Of a stretch of DNA of 5,952 nt, positions 1-5,677 are shown piece by piece (within the stretch, counting starts at the first letter, position 1; every line of letters starts with the position of its first letter). The stretch spans positions 1-5,952 of the forward strand of contig DBVX01000077.1 of assembly GCA_002308815.1 (NCBI GenBank). The letters run 5' to 3'. This DNA comes from Bacteroidales bacterium UBA1253. GTDB taxonomy: Bacteria; Bacteroidota; Bacteroidia; Bacteroidales; Paludibacteraceae. The notes under the pieces were generated by a model that was given only the letters and a program-made list of their open reading frames with translations, ran no database searches and was not told the DNA's origin. A program made the translations under genes and the position numbers.

Positions 1-2665
1 TATGGAAATCCGTGTAGTAATCCACATCCTGATTCTCCTGCAGGATGATGAACAGCTGCCTGCTGTACTGTGCCGTATAGGTGACATCAGCTGTTACTGC
101 GGGCAGCGCGTCACCTGCTGCGTAGATGTTGTCCCCGTCGGTCCAGCCGGTGAACGTGAACGCATACCAGTTGTACTCATCGCCATCGTTCTCGCGGGCC
201 GGCGTTCCATCAAAGACGGGAGTCTCCCCGTATGCCACCTGGGATGTCTGCAAGTCATCGTCGCTGTCAGGATTCTTGAAATGGACGGTGAAGAGACGCT
301 GCTCGGCGGTGAACACTGCGGTATAGGTCACGTCCTCTGTCACGGCGGGCAGTTCCGCGTCCGCAGCGTAGGTGGTTGCACCGTCGCTCCAGCCGGAGAA
401 GGTGTAGGTGAAATAGTCGTCCTGCGGTTTGACGGGTGTCTCGCCCGTATAGACGGGATGTCCGTCTATCTGCACCTGCACGCTTTGCAGTTCGGTGCCG
501 TCATAGTTGTTGAACGTTACGGTATATCCATTCGCCGTCCACTGCGCGTGAAGGGTGATGTCTCCTGCGATGATGACATTTGCACCGCCTGTACCTTTCA
601 GCGTGCCGCCGGTTTCCTCAGTGTACCAGCCGTTGAACGTGAAGCCGGTCTTTTCGGGTGTCGGGAGTGTCACACTCGGATTACGCCATTGGGCCGTCAT
701 CGTGACAGTCTCACCATTAGATACGGAGAAATCAACATCTTCTTCGTCATCGTGCAATTCATAAACTTTGTTGTCCTCCCAAATGTCGAAGGGTTTATTG
801 ACGGTAACTGAAGGCGTATTGTTGCCGCTTGTCGCGCCGTGATAGTTGTAGGTCACAGTTACTTCCGGGCCTGTGAAAGCAATCGGGTTGAGTTTACCTC
901 CCACGCCGCAGTTGAAGGTCTGGGTCTCCATCGTGCCTGTTCCGCCGTTGGCATCAAAGGACACGTTATAGGTACAAGAATTTTCTTCTTCGAAATTGGC
1001 TATTACGGAGCAGTCGTAAGCGGGTACGGTATATGTATATGTACCATTGTGGTTGTCACTCATCTGACCGGCACAAGCACCTGTCCAACCCTTGAACGTC
1101 CATCCGTTCTCCGGCTCGGGGGTAAGAGTAATCTTGTCACCTGCCTGATAGAAACAATCTTGCGAGGAACGTTCTACTGTACCGCGACCGTTCACATAGG
1201 TGTCAAGTTTATATCCGGACGCAGCCGTCGGCAAAGACGGAACTATCGTGATATTGAACGAGCGGTTGGTAGAAGATGTTCCCGTACCGCCACGAGCATT
1301 AATGGTAACATATACTCCATCTGACTTTGTTTGAACTTTAACAGAACCGGCGTTGAGATAGTTCTTCGTACCATTCTGGTCATAATACATGCAATAATAA
1401 CCTTCATAATTAAACACCCATCTATATGCCGCCACACTCCATACCGAAACATTTTGACTATTGCCGAAAGTATATGTTCCGTCCGGCGGATAAACTTTTC
1501 CGTTGACATAGCGCATATCTGACTTATAGAAACAGAACACAATGCGCGTACAGGGTCTTCTTCCAGAAACGCCATCCCTATACCAATCCAAATAATAGAC
1601 AGTTGATTGCGATCCGGAAGCCACATTCACACTACTTACCAATTCTTCATTTGAGAACACAAGCGGATCTTTTTCAGCTGCTATCGGCGGGCAATCCTCA
1701 TAGGTGGCAGTCACGTTGTATGTCTTTCCATCTACCCCCGTAAAAGTAGCCGTCAGGTTGTACACACCCGTTGAACTCTCCGCTACAGTCACTGTCACGT
1801 CAGACCATTCAACCACAGTACCGTTCTGTTTGAGGAAGGTCTGCGTCAAATCCAAATCATTAGAGGTGAAAGTGCCGGTCTTGAAACCCGTCTTGATATA
1901 GAAGGCAGCGCTGTAGTTGTTGTTGTCACTGCCATTGCCTGTTCCGGAGAGTTGCAGATAACGCCATTCGGCATCCGCACCCGTATTGTCGTTATAAACG
2001 AGATTGGAAGTGAGGGGGATGTCCACCTTGGATGAAACGCCGCCTTCTCCTATCACGGCCCCCACTTTGTCTTCGCCTGTTATCCATTGCGCCGCCATCG
2101 TGCCGTTCTCGGCTTGCAAAACCACCAATCTGCCTGTCGTGATCGACCCCATACTTAATCCGTTTGTCTGGTTGAAGTAAGAAGACAGATTACAGCGAGT
2201 AGCACTACCACCATAATATCCAGTTACTTTGGTGTATCCCACCATAAATTCTGAATAATTGTAATAATAGAACACCCCTTGATACTCACCAGATTCACAA
2301 ACCGTGTAGTAATCAAATCCCGGGATCCCCACGGGATAGCCATCCTCGTTCACGCGGGGACCGATTACCGTGCCACCCTGACCATCGCTGTATGTCTGAG
2401 TGTCTGTCACCCTGACATAGAAGTAGAACTGATTGTAATCCTGACCCGAAAGATAATTCTTGTCTATACCGTGAATCTTAATGAACTTGTGCTGACTGCC
2501 ATTCTCCCAAAGATACACACCATTATTTTCACCGAAATAGTTGCCGTCCACCAGCTCGGTCTCTATGGTGTAATTGTCCGGATCACCCCATTTGACCACC
2601 AACTGCGCGTTCATCGAAACCATCGCGAGCATAACCATTGCAAGCAAAATGTAAAATTTCTTCAT
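1..2665 (-). CDS. Large secreted InlB B-repeat (Listeria-Bacteroides repeat) protein, C-terminus beyond the window
   Basis: An open frame of 888 codons runs without a stop from an ATG at 2665 to the left edge, so the protein is C-terminally incomplete here. Residues 1-21 form a signal peptide (MKKFYILLAMVMLAMVSMNA, cleavage probably around A20/Q21). Residues 22 to about 230 are rich in Tyr, Asn and Gly and I do not recognise them. Residues 233-322 and 354-474 look like two related beta-sandwich units, with alternating hydrophobic strands and endings of the type GVYNLTATF and GVYVTINA. From residue 484 on come four beta-grasp-like InlB/Flg_new type repeats with the signatures VSFDANGGTGTM, GWYTEETGG and TLHAQW, plus the start of a fifth at about 869. 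Proteins of this kind in Bacteroidales are exported and often surface-bound, sometimes through a T9SS C-terminal domain; that end is not visible, so the anchoring is unknown. It has its own promoter upstream. The reading frame and repeats are seen directly; an adhesin-like role is inference. Confidence 0.9.
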   Translation of the reverse strand, partial: MKKFYILLAMVMLAMVSMNAQLVVKWGDPDNYTIETELVDGNYFGENNGVYLWENGSQHKFIKIHGIDKNYLSGQDYNQFYFYVRVTDTQTYSDGQGGTVIGPRVNEDGYPVGIPGFDYYTVCESGEYQGVFYYYNYSEFMVGYTKVTGYYGGSATRCNLSSYFNQTNGLSMGSITTGRLVVLQAENGTMAAQWITGEDKVGAVIGEGGVSSKVDIPLTSNLVYNDNTGADAEWRYLQLSGTGNGSDNNNYSAAFYIKTGFKTGTFTSNDLDLTQTFLKQNGTVVEWSDVTVTVAESSTGVYNLTATFTGVDGKTYNVTATYEDCPPIAAEKDPLVFSNEELVSSVNVASGSQSTVYYLDWYRDGVSGRRPCTRIVFCFYKSDMRYVNGKVYPPDGTYTFGNSQNVSVWSVAAYRWVFNYEGYYCMYYDQNGTKNYLNAGSVKVQTKSDGVYVTINARGGTGTSSTNRSFNITIVPSLPTAASGYKLDTYVNGRGTVERSSQDCFYQAGDKITLTPEPENGWTFKGWTGACAGQMSDNHNGTYTYTVPAYDCSVIANFEEENSCTYNVSFDANGGTGTMETQTFNCGVGGKLNPIAFTGPEVTVTYNYHGATSGNNTPSVTVNKPFDIWEDNKVYELHDDEEDVDFSVSNGETVTMTAQWRNPSVTLPTPEKTGFTFNGWYTEETGGTLKGTGGANVIIAGDITLHAQWTANGYTVTFNNYDGTELQSVQVQIDGHPVYTGETPVKPQDDYFTYTFSGWSDGATTYAADAELPAVTEDVTYTAVFTAEQRLFTVHFKNPDSDDDLQTSQVAYGETPVFDGTPARENDGDEYNWYAFTFTGWTDGDNIYAAGDALPAVTADVTYTAQYSRQLFIILQENQDVDYYTDFH
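62..298 (-). repeat. InlB-type repeat unit D (residues 790-868)
   Basis: It begins RLFTVHFKNPDSDDDLQ and ends LPAVTADVTYTAQY, with a central FTFTGWTDG. It is a tandem neighbour of unit C. A further unit (QLFIILQENQDVDYYTD) starts right after it and is cut by the left edge. Confidence 0.85.
299..529 (-). repeat. InlB-type repeat unit C (residues 713-789)
   Basis: It begins GYTVTFNNYDGTELQSVQV and ends LPAVTEDVTYTAVF, with a central YTFSGWSDG. It is the closest relative of unit D: across the 30 residues from the GW-containing strand to TYTA, 20 are identical. Confidence 0.85.
530..976 (-). repeat. Long InlB B-repeat unit B, two sub-units (residues 564-712)
   Basis: It starts with the classic VSFDANGGTGTMETQTF signature and ends with GWYTEETGG...ITLHAQW. 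A second half-unit lies between these (VTVTYNYHGATSGNN to TMTAQWRNPSVTLPTP), so this block is about twice the length of a normal 70-80 residue repeat. An acidic stretch (LHDDEEDVDF) sits in the inserted part. It is assigned to the Listeria-Bacteroides repeat family by signature only. Confidence 0.85.
986..1216 (-). repeat. InlB-like repeat unit A (residues 484-560)
   Basis: This is a divergent bacterial repeat of the form GxVxxxxxxxxxxGDKITLTPxPExGWTFKGWTG...YTYTVPAYDCSVIANFE. The GDxITLTxxPxxGWxFxGW core is characteristic of the Flg_new_2/InlB-related repeats. It contains Cys504, Cys531 and Cys552, which the later units C and D lack. Confidence 0.8.
2603..2665 (-). other. Signal peptide of the InlB-repeat protein
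   Basis: The first 21 codons give a short basic start (MKK), a hydrophobic core (ILLAMVMLAMV) and a small-residue end (SMNA) before Q21. This is a typical Bacteroidetes Sec signal peptide, and no lipobox cysteine is present. It supports the ATG at 2665 as the true start, because the frame before it belongs to the A-rich leader. Confidence 0.85.
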
Positions 2666-2791
2666 ATTCTTATGACTTTATTTGTTTCCATTTCGAGGGG
2701 CGTTTTCCATACCATTTTTCGGCATCCGCATCCAACATGCGACAAGGCAATGCACTATCGTATCTGCCCCTTTGCGGCATTATATGACATA
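2666..2791 (-). other. Predicted 5' leader of the InlB-repeat gene
   Basis: About 125 bases lie between the predicted start site and the ATG. A weak 5-bp hairpin (CGCAT/ATGCG, 2727-2741) is the only structure I could find. The last 20 bases before the start are A-rich (AAACAAATAAAG then CATAAGAAT), the usual ribosome-recruiting context in Bacteroidetes, which rarely use a Shine-Dalgarno site. A 94-residue open frame crosses this leader and the promoter (2954 to 2670), but it shows no family signature and is not called. Confidence 0.5.
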
Positions 2792-2802
2792 CCGCCGCAA
2801 AG
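2770..2802. promoter_or_regulatory. Perfect 9-bp inverted repeat overlapping the -7 box (candidate operator)
   Basis: The arms CTTTGCGGC (2770-2778) and GCCGCAAAG (2794-2802) are exact reverse complements separated by 15 bases. A second small dyad, TATG-A-CATA (2783-2791), lies at nearly the same centre. One arm contains the CTTTG of the -7 box, and the spacer covers the expected transcription start. This placement suits a repressor or activator site more than an RNA hairpin, because the upstream arm would be largely untranscribed. The regulator is unknown. Confidence 0.45.
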
Positions 2803-2828
2803 ATACGAAAAGCATCGGAAAACGCAAA
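2798..2828 (-). promoter_or_regulatory. Bacteroidetes-type promoter for the InlB-repeat gene
   Basis: Read on the minus strand, TTTG (2828-2825) is followed after exactly 19 bases by TATCTTTG (2805-2798). This matches the Bacteroidetes primary sigma consensus TTTG-N19-21-TAnnTTTG, with all fixed positions present. Transcription should start near 2791 or a few bases further on, giving a leader of roughly 125 bases before the ATG at 2665. The motif is seen directly; the start site is inferred from the usual distance to the -7 box. Confidence 0.8.
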
Positions 2829-2937
2829 CCTAAGGGCATAATTTTTTCGTTTTTTGTCCGGTTGGCGGCATTTTTGGTTTTCCTCCGTTCTATTTTGCGC
2901 CCAAGCAAGTCCTGCTGGGACTATAAAAAAGAGCGGA
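2829..2937. other. Spacer upstream of the promoter without recognised content
   Basis: These 109 bases between the methylase stump and the -33 box are locally rich in A and T runs. A short GTCC/GGAC stem occurs near 2910-2922, and the run of T lies on its wrong side for a minus-strand terminator. I see no gene, RNA or repeat here. Any deletion scar that removed the rest of the methyltransferase gene would be expected at its right-hand end. Confidence 0.4.
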
Positions 2938-3033
2938 TCATTCATTCGTTTCATTCAGAATGTCCGCATACCGTGTGTAGAACTCATCGTTTTTGGCAGC
3001 CTTCGCCTGCCCGAGATTGCTATTCTTTGCCAT
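2938..3033 (-). pseudogene. Truncated N-terminal remnant of an EcoRI-type adenine-specific DNA methyltransferase
   Basis: A 31-codon frame starts at an ATG at 3033 and stops with TGA at 2938-2940. Its residues NLGQAKAAKNDEFYTRYADI match the characteristic first segment of the EcoRI-methylase-like family, in which an N-x-L..AK..K.DEFYTQ..DIE pattern precedes the catalytic domain. Intact members are about 300 residues or more and continue into a CDDP-type motif; nothing of that follows here in any minus-strand frame. It lies 28 bases beyond the lipoprotein stop and on the same strand. I read it as the stump of a modification gene removed by deletion. A short expressed peptide that happens to resemble the family is possible but less likely. 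The assignment rests on remembered family patterns, not on a search. Confidence 0.6.
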
Positions 3034-3051
3034 GGATTGTAATATCAATCC
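3034..3051 (-). other. Small hairpin between the lipoprotein stop and the methylase stump
   Basis: The arms GGATTG and CAATCC form a perfect 6-bp stem with a 6-base loop. The hairpin lies 10 bases beyond the lipoprotein stop codon and touches the ATG of the truncated methyltransferase frame. No U-run follows, so it is a poor intrinsic terminator. It could stabilise the 3' end of the upstream message or hide the start of the small frame. Confidence 0.35.
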
Positions 3052-3061
3052 TGTTCGGTAA

Positions 3062-4543
3062 TCAGTGCCACTGGTAGCAGCCAGCATCAACAGGAGTCTG
3101 ACGTGGTACGCCCAAACGGTCATACGGATAAGGCAAAGCGTACTTCTCTGCACCTATGCCCCGTGCCGGAGAGACGCTGTCCAACCGGAAATCGTAATAG
3201 ATATACTTGCCATGGAGGTAATAGGTATTCACAAAAACTGCATCATCCGTGGAAGCATACACATTGTCGTGGCTCCAGGAAACGCTGAAAGAGTCCGCCA
3301 TAAGGTAGTTGCTGGCGAACTCGCCGTCGAAACCGGATTCCATAACCGTGTCAAGAACCAGGTTATTGGTCCTCGCGCCTGTGATGATATTGTTGTACAG
3401 GCGGACGGATGCCGGCGGAGCCGTACTGTCAATGAGACTGATACAGACGGCAGGCACATCCTCCCTGCCTGTGGTGTGGATATTGAGATTGGTGTACGGG
3501 TAACCGAAGAAAGAGGCTATCGTGTTGTGTGTAATCAGGTATGACCCGCCGGAAATATACATACAATATGAGGCGCAGTTGCTGATTTCCGAATTATAGA
3601 CCGTAGCATCCGCATTGAGCAGGATGACACCGTACTGCGCGTGGTTATGGATGCGCGCGTTGCCAAGCACAATCCTTCGGGGGTTGGAGGCATCTGCAGA
3701 ATAAGCATACAATCCGATGTTTCCGCTCAAAATTTCGACATAGTTGAGTGTGTCGGGTTCTTCGGGCGCACCGTCGTCCGCAGAGAGCAGATATACCCCA
3801 CCCCACTGACCAGAAGCCATCTGATAGGGTACTTTGGGGAAGAGTTTGTCCAGCCGGTCACCCGTGATGCGAACGGGACTTTCAAGTGTGCCTCGCGCTC
3901 TGACCGGTCCGTACAGGAAGAGCGATGTACCGGCGTGCATATACAGCGTGGCACCGGCATCCATCACGGTGACACCCGTCAGGGCAAGTGTGTCAAAAAC
4001 AAGATAGGGCTTTTCCGCCGTAAAACGGAAATCAGTCATCCGAGTGCAACGCGACGGGGAACGGATGACGCTGACGTTCTGCCCGTAGGCTTCAAGGATT
4101 ATCCGTTGCCTATTCCCATTAACAAGGAAACACACGGAATCAGTCAGGAAAACAGGAGTATTGACATCCTGCGGATCAATGGTCGCCCGCACGAAAAGGA
4201 AAAGACTGTCCCCGCCGTTGAGCGTGATGTCATGAAGGCGATCCGGGTCGTTCTCGCCATCCAGATTGAGCCGGAACCAATTCGTACTGACCGATACGGA
4301 CTGAATGTTGAGGGCGTACTTATTGGGATTATATACCATCACGGCGCGTGTGGATGAGCCGAAGGTGGTGAACACGGTGTCAAAGCGGACGGTGTCAGCG
4401 GAAAAGGAGAGGCACAAGGAAGGGTCATAGGAAACCTTCTCCTCCCTACAGCCTGTAAAGATGACTGAAAACGCAATAAACAATGCGGAAACGAGCAGAC
4501 ACTTCGGTTTCGCGGTGAAAGAATATGATTGCAAAAATTTCAT
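3062..4543 (-). CDS. Outer-membrane lipoprotein with Hydin-like N-domain and right-handed parallel beta-helix
   Basis: This is a protein of 493 residues. The ATG at 4543 overlaps the preceding gene's TGA by one base (TGATG); a GTG one codon earlier is possible but less likely. Residues 1-31 are a lipoprotein signal ending in FTG before Cys32, and the mature end reads CREEK. Acidic residues just after the cysteine resemble the Bacteroidetes lipoprotein export signal, so surface exposure is plausible. Residues about 45-157 have the pattern of an Ig-like ASPM/SPD-2/Hydin domain (SADTVRFDTVFTTFGSSTRA). Residues about 160-480 form a beta-helix, with turns such as YMHAGTSLFLYGPVRARGTL, SGQWGGVYL, NARIHNHAQYGVILLNA and VRLYNNIITGARTNNL. 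The C-terminus (VDAGCYQW) is the usual DxGAYE-like cap of such proteins. No enzyme active site is evident. It probably shares a transcript with the PorT-like gene. The fold and localisation are well supported; the role is unknown. Confidence 0.9.
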   Translation of the reverse strand: MKFLQSYSFTAKPKCLLVSALFIAFSVIFTGCREEKVSYDPSLCLSFSADTVRFDTVFTTFGSSTRAVMVYNPNKYALNIQSVSVSTNWFRLNLDGENDPDRLHDITLNGGDSLFLFVRATIDPQDVNTPVFLTDSVCFLVNGNRQRIILEAYGQNVSVIRSPSRCTRMTDFRFTAEKPYLVFDTLALTGVTVMDAGATLYMHAGTSLFLYGPVRARGTLESPVRITGDRLDKLFPKVPYQMASGQWGGVYLLSADDGAPEEPDTLNYVEILSGNIGLYAYSADASNPRRIVLGNARIHNHAQYGVILLNADATVYNSEISNCASYCMYISGGSYLITHNTIASFFGYPYTNLNIHTTGREDVPAVCISLIDSTAPPASVRLYNNIITGARTNNLVLDTVMESGFDGEFASNYLMADSFSVSWSHDNVYASTDDAVFVNTYYLHGKYIYYDFRLDSVSPARGIGAEKYALPYPYDRLGVPRQTPVDAGCYQWH

Positions 4544-5262
4544 CACTCGAAATTGAAAGTAAGGGTAATCATCTGGTTGGTCAGACGGCGGAGAGCCAGC
4601 GTATAGAACTCGTCCTGTTTGGGCAGATTGACACGTTCGTCCACCGGTGTGATCATATTGGCGAAGCCTATCTGGTACTTGAGTTCGGGGCAGAACTTGA
4701 ACCAGTCGGTATAGAAGTCACAGCCGAAACCGAAATCAATGAAATAGTCCCACTTCTGCTGGTAAAGGACGCGATCTTTCTGTCCTCCAAAATCATAATG
4801 AAAACCGCCGCCGAAGATTAGATAAGGGCGGTAATTCATCTCCCGCTGTGCCGACCATTTGATGTAGAACGGAATTGAGATGGGCAGGCTCAACACTTCC
4901 GCATTTTCTCTATGGGAATCTAAAGAGCCACGAATGGGATTGCCGCTCTCGTTCTTGTAGGTCACCGTCTTCTGTCCGAAATGCAGTCCGGGACAGAACC
5001 GCAGATTCAGATAGCGCGCAAGACGCAGGTCGGTGATAAAACCGACGGAGAAGCCGGGCATCAGGTTGCTGACCCGCGCATGGTACAACTCGCCGTCAAT
5101 CACGTTCTGTGAGTCTTGGACATAATAACCCATCAGATTCACCCCCAGCGAGAAACCGAAATGCACAATCTTGTCGTCAATGTAAGGATTGTGCATCTGG
5201 GCGCGCGCGCTAACAGCACACACCAGCAGACTCAATATAACCAACCGCTTTTTCGTAGGCAT
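4543..5262 (-). CDS. porT: PorT-family outer-membrane beta-barrel protein (probable T9SS component)
   Basis: The protein has 239 residues from the ATG at 5262. Residues 1-21 make a clean signal peptide (MPTKKRLVILSLLVCAVSARA, cleaved before Q22). ATGs at 5271 and 5292 would only add residues ahead of that signal. The mature part shows the features of PorT/SprT homologues: an HFGFSLGVN strand near the start, LRLARYLNLRFCPGLHFGQ, LSLPISIPFYIKW, NYRPYLIFGGGFHYDFG, and a closing strand MITLTFNFE typical of outer-membrane barrels. Known PorT proteins are about 240 residues and are needed for type IX secretion in Porphyromonas and Flavobacterium. The start lies inside aroQ, overlapping its last 53 bases in another frame, and the stop overlaps the lipoprotein start, so the three genes are probably translated from one message. 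The family assignment is firm; PorT itself, as opposed to a paralogue, is likely but not proven. Confidence 0.82.
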   Translation of the reverse strand: MPTKKRLVILSLLVCAVSARAQMHNPYIDDKIVHFGFSLGVNLMGYYVQDSQNVIDGELYHARVSNLMPGFSVGFITDLRLARYLNLRFCPGLHFGQKTVTYKNESGNPIRGSLDSHRENAEVLSLPISIPFYIKWSAQREMNYRPYLIFGGGFHYDFGGQKDRVLYQQKWDYFIDFGFGCDFYTDWFKFCPELKYQIGFANMITPVDERVNLPKQDEFYTLALRRLTNQMITLTFNFE

Positions 5263-5671
5263 CCAATCCATAAAAGGTTCTGGTACACACATCGCTTAAC
5301 AGACTATGCTGCCGGAAAGGTTCACGCTCGCGAATATTGCTCAAGTGTACTTCCACTACGGTGATGTTCTGTTCGTGAAGCCATTCCGCCGCGTCACGCA
5401 GGCTGACGCTCGTATGGCACAAGCCGCCCGGATTGATGATCACACCGTTGTAAAGGTGCAGATCCGTGTCCTCGTCCCGCGTTCCCGCCTTCTGCAACCA
5501 ATCGATGAGGTCGCCTTCGTGATTAGACTGGAAATACGTAATACGGCACATCGGATGATTCTCCTGCAAGGACAAGACAATCTGCTCCATCGAGCGTGTG
5601 CCGTACTGCGCGGTGTTCCGTTTCCCTGTGAGGTTGAGGTTCGGACCGTTGATGACAAGGATATCCAACAT
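5210..5671 (-). CDS. aroQ: 3-dehydroquinate dehydratase, type II
   Basis: This 153-residue cytoplasmic enzyme catalyses the third step of the shikimate pathway, 3-dehydroquinate to 3-dehydroshikimate. The type II family markers occur in order: INGPNLNLTGKR with Arg18, catalytic Tyr23 in QYGT, QSNHEGDLIDWLQ (48-60), INPGGLCHTSVSLRDA (79-94) with substrate-binding Asn80 and His86, and VEVHLSN (106-112) with catalytic His109, then Arg116 and Arg120 of the ReEpFRxHS segment. The length fits the family (about 140-155 residues). The ATG at 5671 is only 6 bases after the rho stop and is preceded by AAAAGAAG, which supports both the start and co-transcription with rho. Its last 53 bases also encode the signal peptide of the PorT-like protein. 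All catalytic positions are present, so the enzyme should be active. Confidence 0.97.
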   Translation of the reverse strand: MLDILVINGPNLNLTGKRNTAQYGTRSMEQIVLSLQENHPMCRITYFQSNHEGDLIDWLQKAGTRDEDTDLHLYNGVIINPGGLCHTSVSLRDAAEWLHEQNITVVEVHLSNIREREPFRQHSLLSDVCTRTFYGLDAYEKAVGYIESAGVCC

Positions 5672-5677
5672 CTTCTT

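Noticed and set aside
2..811. Long plus-strand open frame of 269 residues
   Set aside because: It lies opposite the InlB-repeat coding frame, whose repeats give clear family signatures; the plus-strand translation shows none.
1243..1626. Minus-strand open frame of 127 residues
   Set aside because: It is an alternative frame inside the InlB-repeat gene, whose main frame stays open throughout this region.
2770..2802. Possible invertible promoter (inverton) at the 9-bp inverted repeat
   Set aside because: Known Bacteroides invertible promoters have longer repeats that flank a whole promoter of 100 bases or more. Here the arms are only 15 bases apart and one arm is part of the -7 box.
2910..2937. 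Stem GTCC/GGAC next to a T-run as an intrinsic terminator
   Set aside because: The stem has only 4 bp, and on the minus strand the T-run precedes it, so the order is wrong for the operon; on the plus strand it is followed by A.
2670..2954. Minus-strand open frame of 94 residues across the spacer
   Set aside because: It covers the consensus promoter and leader, shows no domain or signal, and has an irregular composition; it looks like a chance open frame.
3641..4357. Plus-strand open frame of 238 residues
   Set aside because: It is the antisense shadow of the beta-helix lipoprotein gene and has no recognisable features of its own.
4544..4546. GTG as the start of the lipoprotein gene
   Set aside because: The ATG directly after it gives the same signal peptide and forms the common TGATG stop-start overlap.
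5271..5292. Upstream ATGs (5292, 5271) as the PorT start
   Set aside because: They add residues such as MCVPEPFMDW ahead of a complete signal peptide with its own basic start, which is atypical.
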